Below, in pieces: positions 1 to 8,915 of a DNA stretch of 64,000 nt. The notes below the pieces were generated by a model. The model was not told the origin of the DNA. It saw only the letters and a list, made by a program, of their open reading frames with translations, and did no database searches. This DNA comes from Vibrio penaeicida (GTDB lineage: Bacteria > Pseudomonadota > Gammaproteobacteria > Enterobacterales > Vibrionaceae), in NCBI RefSeq assembly GCF_030689305.1, contig NZ_JAUYVM010000006.1, positions 1-64,000 of the forward strand. Reading direction: 5' to 3'. Position numbers and translations under genes: made by a program. How positions within the stretch are numbered: position 1 is the stretch's first letter; each line of letters opens with the position of its first letter.

Positions 1-564
1 ATGCCGGAAATCACAGGAACGTCATTGACGTTGGTCACCGTCAGCGTAAACGCAGGAAGGCTGGCTTTCGCTTTGGCGGCATCTTCCACTGAAATCACGA
101 TGTTGGCTGTGCTGCCTACATGCTCGTTAGTTGGTGTACCGGAAAGCGCACCCGTTGCCTTGTTAAACGTAGCCCAAACAGGCTTGTTCACAATGCTGAA
201 GGTGTGGCTGTCGCCGTTGTCCGCATCCGTCACGGTTGGGATAAAGCGATACGCTTCGTCTTCGTTCACGGTTGTTGCTGGCGTGCCAGAAATCACTGGC
301 GCATCGTTCACGTTGGTGACCGTCAGCGTAAACGCGGCTAGGCTGGCTTTCACTTTAGCCTTGTCTTCTACCGAAATTTCAATATTCGGCGTGCTGCCAA
401 CATGCTCGTTGGTTGGCGTACCGGAAAGCTCACCCGTTGCCGTGTTGAACGTTGCCCAAGATGGCTTGTTCACAATGCTGAAGGTGTGGCTATCGCCATT
501 GTCCGCATCCGTCACGGTTGGGACAAAGCGGTACGCTTCGTCTTCGTTCACGGTTGTTGCTGGC
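1..564. repeat. 282-bp tandem repeat encoding 94-residue Ig-like modules
   Basis: The unit beginning near position 1 is repeated at 283 and its flank recurs at 565, an exact 282-bp period (94 codons, in frame). The two copies in the window are close to identical at nucleotide level through the segment encoding VNEDEAYRF to the VTNVND boundary. The array probably continues outside the window. High nucleotide identity suggests recent expansion or gene conversion within the coding sequence. Confidence 0.85.
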
Positions 565-2855
565 GTGCCAGTAATCACTGGAGCTATGTTTGCTGCAATA
601 ACAGTCAACGTACCTTTTGCAAAAGAGATCGCATAGTTTACAGAACTCAAGCCACTCGCCGTTATATCGTATGTACCAATCTCCGAGCTACTGTTCGCAG
701 CTGTATTAAACTGAGCACTCCCTGTTAGGCTGGAAAGCGAATCATCATTTTTAAACCCCGTTATCGGTGCTAGCTCGAAAGTAGGATTGGCTTCGCCTTG
801 TTTACGAGTTGTATTTGCAACTTGAATCGTCAGAGGGGCTTTTGCAACGGTCAACGTCACTATTTTTTCAGTGGCGGCATGAGTTGATGTTTCAGCTACG
901 CTTGCTTTAATGCTTACAGTACCCGCATTACCTATAGTAACGGTGTTACCACTGAGCGTTGTGCCATTTGCTTCACCTACTATGCTGTATGAAATAGCAA
1001 CATTGGTATCAACCGTTGCGCCTAGTGCAAAATTATCATCACCATAGTTTTTGTTGATATTACCAAAAGTGAGTGTAGGAACCGCTAGCTCTGTAATTGT
1101 CAACTGCCCTTCTAAATAACGGATTTCGTAGTTAGAGGATGACACCCCACCAAGCTTAATGGGGTATGTGCCAAGAGGATACATATAGTAACCGCCGGTA
1201 TTAGTGGGTCTCACTGTCCCAGTAAGAGAGCTCAATGTATCACTATTTTTGAAACCACTGGCAGAGAAGGTGTAAAAGCTCTCATCCAGTAAAATCATGT
1301 CGTACTTTAGAGCTGATTTATCATCCGCTGTAATCGTCAACGGTGCTTTAGCTATCGTAAGCGTGATGTTTTTTTCTGCTGCCAAATGGGTTGGAGTCTC
1401 AGCTACACTGGCTTTAATACTCACAGTACCAGCATTACCTAAAGTAACGGTATTGCCATCCAATGTTGTACCATTTGCACTACCTACTATGTTGTATGAG
1501 ATACTTCCACTCGAGTTTGTTACCGCACCTAGACTTATCGCTGTATCACCATAGGTTGCAGTGATATCGGTAAAACCATTAATCGATGTAGGTGTTAGGG
1601 GTGACGGGCTATCAATGACAATATTCTGTAAAGATTGGTTCACAGAATCAACATTTAAACCGGTGGTAGACAGCGTAAGGTTCGCTGCATTTTTAATTAC
1701 TCCTGAGTTGAGGTCGATACCATTCGCAACACTAATACCCATCACCTCAATTCCGGTTTCAATGGTGTAAATAAATGTTAGCGAATTAGTACCAGTTCCA
1801 GATTGATAAGTCGCATATTTGGTCTGTCCATTTATGGTTAATGCTAATCTAGGTGCACCAGTGACGGTTACCACTTCGTCCAGCACATAAGTAAACGTAA
1901 GTGCCTCTCCCGTACCATAGGTTTTCGCGTTTGGCGGCGTGATATTCACCACTTCAGGCACATTGTTAATGGTGACATTAACGGTAATCGTGTCTTCACC
2001 ACCATTCCCATCACTGACTTTTATCACAAAACTGTCGCTGCCCGTTTCACCCGCATTAGGTGTGTACGTGGCTGTAGCAGGAGAACCCGATCCGGTGACG
2101 GTTCCACTGATAATATTGACAATACCTTTTTGGGGTTGGTTTGTTGAGTCAAGGGACCAAGTTAACGTATCGTCACTGTTCTCGTCATTTACTGTGAGGT
2201 TTGAGATGGCTACCGCACTGCTGTTTTCATTGGCAACGAGCGAGGTGGTACTGCCTGCGGTAAATGACGGCGCTGCATTGCCGTTTACATCATTCGCATC
2301 AAAACCAAAAAAATAGATAGGTATTGATGTTAGGTGGGGCCAATTAACATTTGAAATAATCAACTCATCTGATGATAAGGCTTTAATATTTGTTAATTCA
2401 CATGTAGCAACCTGATTAAACGTAACAAGACACTCATCTGATTGTGTACTTGAACTAATAGTTAGGGAAAAATTTGGTTTTTGAGGGTTAGCTAACTGAA
2501 CATAAACTTTAAAAGCATTGAAGTTTATTTTCTTTCCCGCGCCAGCCACTTTGAAGTGAACTTTTTCAGCACCATAGACACTATGAGTGAAGTTAAAATT
2601 TAAAATATGATTTTCTGGTACTTCTGTAGGGAAAACCAGAGCCTGAATATCGTCTGTTTGAACGCTTTGAATACTCGCCTCAATACTTAATTCAGTTCCA
2701 GCAACAGTTTTAGCGCCAGTTATGCGCTTATATCCGTCCCCTCCGGTTTCAGTTGTAAAAACAAGCTCTGATGCCTGAGCAATCGTTATATTTGCATATA
2801 ACAGAATGCATATTCCGACTAGTTTACAAAAACTTTTGTAAATGTATTTTTTCAT
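1..2855 (-). CDS. Giant secreted repeat protein with cadherin/Ig-like and MBG-type domains, 3' end outside window
   Basis: The minus-strand reading frame stays open from an ATG at 2855 to the left edge, giving 951 complete codons with no stop, so the C-terminus is missing. Residues 1–27 are a Sec signal peptide ending in ITIAQA. A non-repetitive N-terminal domain follows (to ~190), then a cadherin-like segment ([18 protein letters not shown]), an Ig-like segment with [11 protein letters not shown], and two rounds of MBG-type repeats ([21 protein letters not shown]). The edge holds two 94-residue He_PIG-type repeats ([32 protein letters not shown]) in tandem 282-bp units. Such proteins are usually very large surface or type I-secreted adhesins; that role is inferred, since any secretion signal lies beyond the window. 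It starts 54 bp after the collar-protein gene and is probably co-transcribed with it. Confidence 0.85.
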   Translation of the reverse strand, partial: MKKYIYKSFCKLVGICILLYANITIAQASELVFTTETGGDGYKRITGAKTVAGTELSIEASIQSVQTDDIQALVFPTEVPENHILNFNFTHSVYGAEKVHFKVAGAGKKINFNAFKVYVQLANPQKPNFSLTISSSTQSDECLVTFNQVATCELTNIKALSSDELIISNVNWPHLTSIPIYFFGFDANDVNGNAAPSFTAGSTTSLVANENSSAVAISNLTVNDENSDDTLTWSLDSTNQPQKGIVNIISGTVTGSGSPATATYTPNAGETGSDSFVIKVSDGNGGEDTITVNVTINNVPEVVNITPPNAKTYGTGEALTFTYVLDEVVTVTGAPRLALTINGQTKYATYQSGTGTNSLTFIYTIETGIEVMGISVANGIDLNSGVIKNAANLTLSTTGLNVDSVNQSLQNIVIDSPSPLTPTSINGFTDITATYGDTAISLGAVTNSSGSISYNIVGSANGTTLDGNTVTLGNAGTVSIKASVAETPTHLAAEKNITLTIAKAPLTITADDKSALKYDMILLDESFYTFSASGFKNSDTLSSLTGTVRPTNTGGYYMYPLGTYPIKLGGVSSSNYEIRYLEGQLTITELAVPTLTFGNINKNYGDDNFALGATVDTNVAISYSIVGEANGTTLSGNTVTIGNAGTVSIKASVAETSTHAATEKIVTLTVAKAPLTIQVANTTRKQGEANPTFELAPITGFKNDDSLSSLTGSAQFNTAANSSSEIGTYDITASGLSSVNYAISFAKGTLTVIAANIAPVITGTPATTVNEDEAYRFVPTVTDADNGDSHTFSIVNKPSWATFNTATGELSGTPTNEHVGSTPNIEISVEDKAKVKASLAAFTLTVTNVNDAPVISGTPATTVNEDEAYRFIPTVTDADNGDSHTFSIVNKPVWATFNKATGALSGTPTNEHVGSTANIVISVEDAAKAKASLPAFTLTVTNVNDVPVISG

Positions 2856-2909
2856 TATGTTCTCAGATTAAATTGGTACAAATTAACGACTAGTGCGAAT
2901 ACTCCAGCT

Positions 2910-3521
2910 TTAGTTCTCTGGCAAACTAATGCCGATATAGCAAATCAAATAGTTAATCACCGTGTAGGGACTCTCTGTGTATATAGGAGACCCTCTTCCC
3001 GCCAAAGTGCCTGCTTTGATTTGTTGTAACTTGCTTTTATCTGGACTCTCTTTGAAAGCATTAAACTGTTCTGTAGTAAATGCTCCTTTCTTATTAACAA
3101 CACCTAAATGGCTATTTTCTGTAGGACTGGTTAGATCTGCATTTTCAGTTGTCACCTCAAGCGTAATTTCAGCATTCGGAAGGTTGGTTGAATTCAAGCG
3201 TGCTTCAATATGCCCACCTTCTCGGCCAAATCTATAATGATGGTGATGTGTGTGACGAGATCCATCCGGCAAAACATGCGTTCGATCCATACCTCGACCA
3301 TAGTGAACAGGAGCCCGCCCTATAAAGTTAGGAAGCCGATATGTACTCTGAAATTTACTACCTCCAAACGCGTTACCAATGACATGCCACAATGCATGAT
3401 ATGGATTTTCTTGCCCTTCCAAAATCACCCCTGAAGGCAGTTCTCTGCCATCACATGGCAGCCACCCTTCTGGAATATAATCACCAGCAAACAACATAAC
3501 TTGACCTAAATAGCCGTCCAT
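2910..3521 (-). CDS. Phage tail collar-domain (microcystin-dependent type) protein
   Basis: The 203-residue product carries the tail-collar fold signature of microcystin-dependent proteins: an N-terminal GQVMLFAGDYIPEGWLPCDG, then YRLPNFIGRAPVHYG, and the family-typical C-terminus PYTVINYLICYIGISLP. I place the start at 3521 rather than the upstream ATG at 3533, because GGAGAG lies about 5 bases before 3521 and the resulting N-terminus matches family starts. No signal peptide is visible. In many bacteria these small proteins sit beside large Ig/cadherin-repeat genes, as here, but their role is not settled. The family name comes from a cyanobacterial expression phenotype and says nothing about function. 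No phage structural genes lie nearby, so this is not part of a prophage in the window. Confidence 0.8.
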   Translation of the reverse strand: MDGYLGQVMLFAGDYIPEGWLPCDGRELPSGVILEGQENPYHALWHVIGNAFGGSKFQSTYRLPNFIGRAPVHYGRGMDRTHVLPDGSRHTHHHHYRFGREGGHIEARLNSTNLPNAEITLEVTTENADLTSPTENSHLGVVNKKGAFTTEQFNAFKESPDKSKLQQIKAGTLAGRGSPIYTESPYTVINYLICYIGISLPEN

Positions 3522-3533
3522 AAAACTCTCCAT

Positions 3534-3987
3534 ATATGTAAAACTAGCAATTCAATTAAAGTGACTCTTCTTACAACCTCACCTCTAATAATCTTCTATT
3601 TGCTGGCTTAGCCTCAATCAGTACCTTTAATCAACCCAGCACTGTAAATAATCACAAAGACGTAAAAAATACTGCTTACGCAATCGGTGAATTAATCAAA
3701 GGTAATTGTGAACAAGGCAAAGGTGGTTAGGAATGGTATCGATTGCATTTTCTTAAAAGGGGGAGAAGGCGTGAAATTCAACGCCGAACTCTAGCGTCAA
3801 ATCAGAGAAAACAGACAGAGGCATAGGGCGTTTTTTCCAAATTATTTGAGGCTGGGCATAACAGAATTAACGCGACCAGAAGTGAGCTTATTTGGCTTTC
3901 ACCTGAATAACCGACTCTCAATTTGGAACAATGATATCTATCCATCGGTATCTTAGTTGAAAGCCAATACACTTTATATGAGCTGGC
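3534..3987. other. Non-coding gap between collar gene and Cys-loop-like gene
   Basis: I see no gene. A plus-strand stretch near 3615–3730 reads as a short open peptide (SISTFNQPSTVNNHKDVKN...), broken by stops, and might be a decayed gene fragment, but I recognise nothing in it. An inverted repeat TTGGCTTTCA (3892–3901) / TGAAAGCCAA (3958–3967) lies just beyond the stop of the neighbouring minus-strand gene and could act as its 3' hairpin; it has no T-tract. Promoter signals for the collar/adhesin operon should lie at the left end but none is convincing. Confidence 0.5.
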
Positions 3988-5103
3988 CTAATGCATGAGC
4001 ACCAAATAGCTCACGATAAACAGAGCAAATAAACTCGCCGGCCAATAGGCAAGCTTAATCCATAGCGCATCTCTCGCAACCAAGGGGCTAAACCAGCGAT
4101 TGGGTACGTTGTAGATAAAGCTCACCACCACGGTCAGTATCATCAATACGTACATCGTTAGGTAATAAAACTCAATGTAGACCACCTCTTGCGTCGCAAA
4201 TTGGGTCCTAACCTCTGCATGAGACAACACCACCACAAAAAATAAGGCGGCAATTGAGCCTATAATGCCCATAATAGAAAAACCATGTGCCGCTTCTTTT
4301 TTGGGGCAATGGCTTAACGTCAATAAAAGAGCAAACAATAAAACAAATACAGTAATCATGGGAATAAGGTGCACCACAAACGCATTGCTAAATTTGCGCT
4401 TTAGCACCACATTAAAGTGGAGTTCAGGTACCTCACCAAGCATGGTATCGAGAAAACCTAAATTTGTTTGGTATGTGTTTAATTTATAATCAAAAAAAGT
4501 ATCATCAACTTTCCAGCCACCTAACACAATATTGTTGTCTAGCCCAAACTTGTCTTGTAAGCCCGTTTTAGGGTATCCAGATAGATCAGAAATAAATACC
4601 CAATCTTCACCAATTGGGGGCAAAATTTTAAGCCATGCGGTTTTATGATCAAGCGGGTAATGGCTGTAATTAAACGGTTGGCGAGCTAATACTTCAAAAT
4701 ACCAAACAATAACGCGTTCATTCCCCACTAGTACATCATGCTCTACAACTGGTACTTTAATACCCTTAACTTCTTCGGGAAAAATAAAGGTTTGCCCTTC
4801 TCCGATATCAAGTCCTTTTGGGAATTTCTGCCAAAGGTAGCCATTAAAATAAATATCGTTGGCAGAATCGAAATGCATTGAATGTATAAAGACTCCTGTT
4901 GGTACATTCACTTTATGCTCAATCGATTGCCCTTGGCTTTGATATAACTTAGATATCTCATTCTTTGCCTGCGCTACAGAAGTTAACTGAGCCTGATTGG
5001 GCTGATACCCTGTATCCACCTTATACCAAATTCCCATAATCAATACCGCTATAAACATAGATATCAACGCGACCACGCGCCAATATATTCTTTCATTTTT
5101 CAC
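3988..5103 (-). CDS. Membrane protein resembling pentameric ligand-gated (Cys-loop superfamily) channels
   Basis: A 371-residue protein with one N-terminal membrane segment (~9–28), a ~200-residue exported beta-rich region, and four hydrophobic segments in the C-terminal third. The exported part contains HYPLDHKTAWLKI, placed like the FPFDxQ loop of Cys-loop receptors, and GGWKVDDTFFDYKL. The domain then ends in LHFNVVLKRKFSNAFVVHLI directly before a Pro-containing first helix, as in the beta10–M1 junction of pLGICs. The extra N-terminal helix is not typical, and a DUF4436-like protein is the main alternative. Start: GTG at 5103, with AAGGA seven bases upstream, preferred over the TTG at 5127. 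It is transcribed divergently from the protease gene, whose start is ~335 bp away. Function is inferred from motifs only. Confidence 0.5.
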   Translation of the reverse strand: MKNERIYWRVVALISMFIAVLIMGIWYKVDTGYQPNQAQLTSVAQAKNEISKLYQSQGQSIEHKVNVPTGVFIHSMHFDSANDIYFNGYLWQKFPKGLDIGEGQTFIFPEEVKGIKVPVVEHDVLVGNERVIVWYFEVLARQPFNYSHYPLDHKTAWLKILPPIGEDWVFISDLSGYPKTGLQDKFGLDNNIVLGGWKVDDTFFDYKLNTYQTNLGFLDTMLGEVPELHFNVVLKRKFSNAFVVHLIPMITVFVLLFALLLTLSHCPKKEAAHGFSIMGIIGSIAALFFVVVLSHAEVRTQFATQEVVYIEFYYLTMYVLMILTVVVSFIYNVPNRWFSPLVARDALWIKLAYWPASLFALFIVSYLVLMH

Positions 5104-5437
5104 TTTACTTTCCTTATCACTAATCAATGTAGTTCTTTATTATCAACTAACCATGAGCACTTTAGAATTTGATTGCTGCACAATATTATTTCCAAAAACA
5201 TACAACGTTAATGCTTTCACGTTCAAAAATGCATTTCGAAGAGAAACAAATGTATTTGGAATACTTTTTAAACCTGCTATCCGGGTAATATCTTTCTCAT
5301 CGAATGGCAACGGCTTCATGCACTGAGCTATTAAACGGAACTTCTCACTGCTCCTTTTTATTTCTAAGCGGTGGGCAGAACACAAAACTGAGATCCACAC
5401 CAACTTAAATAAAACGGATGTGACGGAGCGTACCCAA

Positions 5438-7426
5438 ATGTTTGCAACTGAAAATAATTCTCTTCCGCTTGAGCAATTGCAAGAATGGGGGCACTCAGGA
5501 AAAGGAGTAAAAGTTGCCGTTATCGATGGCGATATTGATAGCCATCACCCATTACTTCAGCACTTGAAGATAGAACACGTGAATCAGCATGAACCTCTAG
5601 GAAGCAAGCACGGAACGGCAGTTTGCAGCCAATTAGCTGGCTCGGGTATAGGGGTCGCACCAGAAGTTGAGATAGTGAGTATTCCCGTTTTTTCACAAAC
5701 GCCAGATGGACAAGTGAAGGGGTGCTCTGAATATCAGCTCAGTAAAGCCATTCATCAAGCGGTGAAACACCAGTGTGATGTGATCAACATCAGCGGTGCA
5801 TGTTTATCCGTGAATGGTCACGGATCCGATCAGCTACGCCATGCGATTAAGGCGTGCGACAAAGCAGGCATTAAAGTGATTGCCGCGGTAGGCAATGACG
5901 GGCAAAGGAGCGAGTCTTTACCCGCATCACTCCCCTCTGTACTAGCGGTCGGAGCGTGTAACAAGCAAGGTGAACTGGCTTCATTCAACAACCACGGCAC
6001 CAAATTACAGAGAAAGATGTTGCTCGCTTCAGGCGTGGACATGCCTGTGGCATTACCTCAACTCGGCTTTTCCATAGTAAATGGGAGCAGCTTCGCCACA
6101 CCCGTAGTGTGTGGGGTTTATGCGCTATTACTCAACATGACGAAATCCGCAGAAATAAAAATAACGCCCGATGAGTTAGTGAAATGGTTGTTTGATTCCA
6201 GTACCCAATTTTTGCACAACCAACAAACCTATCACCGGTTGAACCTACACAAACTGGCGCAACTGGTACAGAAAAAACGTTTAAAACACCAGAAATTACC
6301 TAACACGAGGAGGGGCACAATGCCTACTGATGAACCGAAGCACACCGAAGTACTTGCACCCAGCACGGAAGAGCGTAACGCCCTTGATGCGGTGCTACCA
6401 ACCGAAGAAGAACACGCATTATTAGAAGAAATTACACCTAGCTCTGTCAAAAATGTGCAGTCCGGCAACACGTCTGGGCAAGCAGGAGTCCCGACTTCAT
6501 CTGGACTAAACTTGCCTAAAATTAACGACCCAGCTGGGCATATTTCCCCGCACAGTGCTGCAACAACGGTTATGCCACAGAGCGAGCAAACCGATGCACG
6601 AGTAGTCAGCCAGCTAAATAAAGTATTCGCGATTGGTGAAATTGGCTACGACTTCGGCTCCGAAGCGAGGTTAGACTACTTCACGCAAGTGATGGGCGGT
6701 GAAAACGCACACCCGTTTGACCCAGTGCATATGGCAAGGCACCTCAGTACAGGTGACAACGTTGAGCAATCGAATGCCCTGATCTGGACACTCAAAATCG
6801 ATGGCATTCCTGTATACGCCATTGAACCAGACAACCAGTTTGCTGTGCTGCAGTTTGCGCGCCTCGTGCAGTTCTTACACGACCAAGAAACCCAAGGCGT
6901 CGAGCGCGTTTCCATTGCTGGTGTGATCACCGGTGAAACTCGCCTGTTTAATGGCCAAGTGATCCCACGTATTTCGCCAGTATTGCGCGGCATGTTCAAT
7001 TGGACATCGCAAGCGCTTGCGGTTTCTGTTTATGGGGAAAACACCAATTTGTCATCAGGCAATGCAGAAAGTGTCACCGCTCAACAAACCGAGCAGATGT
7101 CCGATTTCCTAAACCGCGTGTACTACGAGTTGCGTAACCGTGGCGAAATTGATGGAGAGCGCGCCATTAATTTTGCCGCCACCAATGCGTTCCAAATGAA
7201 AGAGATCTTTGCCGATGCATTCAAAGAAAACCTCTTCTTGAACAAAATTACCGCAGACCAAAGCCCCATCACTCGCCCAGAATCGATTTGCCTAGACGTA
7301 GTACTCGAATTCTTTAACCCGAAAGAGCGCTTAACCGCAGCTCGCAAGCTTTACCGTTACACCATTGACGTGAGTGACGTTATGCCCGTCACCGTCGGTA
7401 AAGTGCGCATGTGGCACGCATATTAA
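5438..7426 (+). CDS. PatA/PatG-type subtilisin-family maturation protease
   Basis: A 662-residue protein. Residues ~20–250 form a subtilisin (S8) domain with catalytic Asp30 (VAVIDGD), His58 (KHGTAV) and Ser218 (NGSSFATP), and the oxyanion Asn in AAVGNDG. A Pro/Thr/Glu-rich linker (~270–385) leads to a C-terminal domain starting VFAIGEIGYDFGSEARLDYF and continuing with LIWTLKIDGIPVYAIEP and RLFNGQVIPRISPVLRGMF. That domain is characteristic of the PatA/PatG cyanobactin maturation protease family, which cleaves and in some cases macrocyclises ribosomal peptides. There is no signal peptide, so it should act in the cytoplasm. ATG 5438 has GGAG nine bases upstream; a GTG at 5420 is possible. Two small peptide genes follow within 370 bp and are the natural substrate candidates. 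No YcaO cyclodehydratase or prenyltransferase is present in the window. Confidence 0.85.
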   Translation: MFATENNSLPLEQLQEWGHSGKGVKVAVIDGDIDSHHPLLQHLKIEHVNQHEPLGSKHGTAVCSQLAGSGIGVAPEVEIVSIPVFSQTPDGQVKGCSEYQLSKAIHQAVKHQCDVINISGACLSVNGHGSDQLRHAIKACDKAGIKVIAAVGNDGQRSESLPASLPSVLAVGACNKQGELASFNNHGTKLQRKMLLASGVDMPVALPQLGFSIVNGSSFATPVVCGVYALLLNMTKSAEIKITPDELVKWLFDSSTQFLHNQQTYHRLNLHKLAQLVQKKRLKHQKLPNTRRGTMPTDEPKHTEVLAPSTEERNALDAVLPTEEEHALLEEITPSSVKNVQSGNTSGQAGVPTSSGLNLPKINDPAGHISPHSAATTVMPQSEQTDARVVSQLNKVFAIGEIGYDFGSEARLDYFTQVMGGENAHPFDPVHMARHLSTGDNVEQSNALIWTLKIDGIPVYAIEPDNQFAVLQFARLVQFLHDQETQGVERVSIAGVITGETRLFNGQVIPRISPVLRGMFNWTSQALAVSVYGENTNLSSGNAESVTAQQTEQMSDFLNRVYYELRNRGEIDGERAINFAATNAFQMKEIFADAFKENLFLNKITADQSPITRPESICLDVVLEFFNPKERLTAARKLYRYTIDVSDVMPVTVGKVRMWHAY

Positions 7427-7492
7427 TTGAAACCCTTAACCGGGCGTTACGCCCAACCATTAACCCACTCTATCTTAAATAAGGAGATAACC

Positions 7493-7642
7493 ATGAAACT
7501 ACCCACTCAAGCACCAGGTGTAGACCGTTCAAACCGCCTAGAAGCCGCGCAAGCAGCAGGCGTAAACCCTGCGTTCTGGGGAACGGCTTTCGACATTCTG
7601 AAAAAAGCCGGTAAAGGCGCGCTACAAGGCGTGATGAGCTAA
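7493..7642 (+). CDS. 49-residue candidate precursor peptide, copy 1
   Basis: ATG 7493 is preceded by a strong AAGGAGAT site seven bases upstream, so this short gene is very probably translated. The peptide starts MKLPTQAPGVDRSNR, continues with a helical LEAAQAAGV segment, and ends in NPAFWG-TAFDILKKAGKGALQ followed by GVMS. The last ~20 residues alternate hydrophobic and Lys/Gly residues and would form a cationic amphipathic helix, like many membrane-active peptides. It lies 66 bp after the PatA/PatG-type protease gene. By analogy with that family, the N-terminal part may be a leader and the C-terminal part the product. This is inference: no cleavage site is proven and there is no Cys for crosslinking. 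Confidence 0.75.
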   Translation: MKLPTQAPGVDRSNRLEAAQAAGVNPAFWGTAFDILKKAGKGALQGVMS

Positions 7643-7652
7643 GCAACACCCA

Positions 7653-7684
7653 GGCATTCATTCTTCTTTCACTGAATGAATGCC
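7653..7684 (+). promoter_or_regulatory. Hairpin between the two peptide genes
   Basis: GGCATTCATTC (7653–7663) and GAATGAATGCC (7674–7684) form a perfect 11-bp stem with a 10-base loop, starting 10 bases after the stop of peptide 1. There is no following T-tract, so it is more likely an mRNA-stabilising or partial-readthrough element than a full terminator. It is not repeated after peptide 2. Confidence 0.55.
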
Positions 7685-7791
7685 ACCCGCTTCATGTTCA
7701 CTTCCATTGCTCGTGAAAGATGAAGCGTATTTAAAACCTTACCCAACACAACAATGTGTTTAATTAACCCATATCCAATAAGGAGAACACC

Positions 7792-7941
7792 ATGAAACTA
7801 CCAACTCAAGCACCAGGCGTAGACCGTTCAAACCGTTTAGAAGCCGCGCAAGCAGCCGGCGTTAACCCTGCATTTTGGGGCGGCGTATTCGACGTACTGA
7901 AAAAAGCGGGCAAAGGTGCATTGCAAGGTGTAATGAGCTAA
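7792..7941 (+). CDS. 49-residue candidate precursor peptide, copy 2
   Basis: A second peptide of exactly the same length, with ATG at 7792 and AAGGAGAA about six bases upstream. It differs from copy 1 only at residues 31, 32 and 35 (Thr-Ala and Ile become Gly-Val and Val), all in the C-terminal half just after the shared AFWG. The first 30 residues are identical, while many synonymous third-base changes separate the genes. That pattern points to selection on the peptide rather than a very recent copy. The conserved front and slightly varied tail match a leader/core layout. It follows copy 1 by 149 bp and is followed by ~250 bp of non-coding AT-rich DNA. Confidence 0.75.
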   Translation: MKLPTQAPGVDRSNRLEAAQAAGVNPAFWGGVFDVLKKAGKGALQGVMS

Positions 7942-8192
7942 GCAGCCATAGAAACCTTATTAACCTCAGTTCTGGGTAATAACATTTTTCTGATTAATGT
8001 TTTACCTATGAGCAAGAAGCAATTAAAACGCAATGCACACCTTGTTCTATATAAATGTAGAACTCATTATTCAGAACTAGGTTTTTAAACAAAATAATTT
8101 AACAATTTTATCATATCAAAATGATAAATATGAGATAGCTTATCAGCACTTGAGCTATATAGTCTTTATATATAAATACAGAAGGTATTATT
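7942..8192. other. AT-rich gap before the orphan gene
   Basis: No gene is visible. Short complementary stretches (AACATT/AATGTT near 7980–8005, and GTTCTG near 7970 with CAGAAC near 8075) could fold into a structured 3' end for the peptide transcript. The region just before 8193 is very AT-rich and may hold the promoter of the next gene. Confidence 0.4.
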
Positions 8193-8750
8193 ATGCCAGG
8201 AAACTTCATTTTACCAAACGCCAAATCAAAAGATTTAAAAGGGCTTACTTATTTATTAGGTGCAAAAGTTGACAATGAAATTCATCACTGTGACCAAAAT
8301 GGCAAATTAGATGATTTTATTAATAATGAAACGAAAAATAGAAACGGCCTTCCTCCTCACTTTTACCTTAGTATTAGAAGTGAAAATATAAACAATAGCT
8401 ACAACATACTAAATTCACTACATATGGATGGAAATAGTACATATATCAAAGATCAGACAGATATTGCAATTGACGGGGTATCAGCAATAAACAAATTAAT
8501 ATCCCCTGAACATTTAGTTAACTCTCGCGGTAAAAAAATGTCTAAACCCCTTGATTCAAAAGTTCCGCTGGCTCGAGCTATTGAATACTGCCGCATCTGG
8601 AAGGAAACTGTGGAACAAGATGGTGAAATTTCAATTTCAATATATTCACTAGATGGAGATAATATTTGGACAGAAAACGATGTAACCAAGAAATTAAAAG
8701 ATATAACTAATATTCATTACTTTAAAGGTGTTCCACAAAGTACAAAATAA
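8193..8750 (+). CDS. Hypothetical protein, AT-rich gene, unrecognised
   Basis: A 185-residue hydrophilic protein starting MPGNFILPNAKSKDLKGLTY with no signal peptide or membrane segment. GAAGGTATT precedes the ATG, so translation from 8193 is plausible. I recognise no family. The composition (rich in Asn, Asp, Lys, Ile) and AT-rich codons differ clearly from the protease gene upstream and the lysozyme gene downstream, which suggests separate acquisition. Position between the peptide genes and the lysozyme-domain gene leaves open a role as an immunity or accessory factor, but nothing in the sequence shows this. A faint similarity in pattern to Hcp-like proteins was too weak to use. Confidence 0.6.
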   Translation: MPGNFILPNAKSKDLKGLTYLLGAKVDNEIHHCDQNGKLDDFINNETKNRNGLPPHFYLSIRSENINNSYNILNSLHMDGNSTYIKDQTDIAIDGVSAINKLISPEHLVNSRGKKMSKPLDSKVPLARAIEYCRIWKETVEQDGEISISIYSLDGDNIWTENDVTKKLKDITNIHYFKGVPQSTK

Positions 8751-8915
8751 AAATGTAACTAATGATTTTTTGGTTTAATAAGTTAACACGTGAGCTAAAT
8801 TAGTTTCCTTAGCTCACTTTATTTCTTCCATAAAATATTAACCTAAAAAATCGACAGCTGATTTATACCCTAAAAATAACTAGTAATTGGGTATAGGTAA
8901 CAATTCTCTGAAAAT

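Larger units (their letters stand above)
7481..7941. repeat. Tandem duplication of the peptide gene with its ribosome binding site
   Basis: The segment from the Shine-Dalgarno region to the stop codon at 7481–7642 recurs at 7780–7941 with a 299-bp period. Coding parts are aligned without gaps; the spacer between the copies (7643–7780) has no counterpart after copy 2. Confidence 0.8.

Noticed and set aside
1..636. Long plus-strand open frame over the left edge
   Set aside because: It is antisense to the giant repeat protein, which has a signal peptide and recognisable repeats on the minus strand; the plus-strand peptide has no such features.
5143..5403. Minus-strand frame of 86 codons upstream of the Cys-loop-like gene
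   Set aside because: No good ribosome site and no recognisable features; it fills the divergent promoter region and could not be supported as a gene.
8193..8750. Possible Hcp-like T6SS protein
   Set aside because: Only a loose pattern of a KPL...PL..A segment; length, secondary structure pattern and neighbours do not support it.
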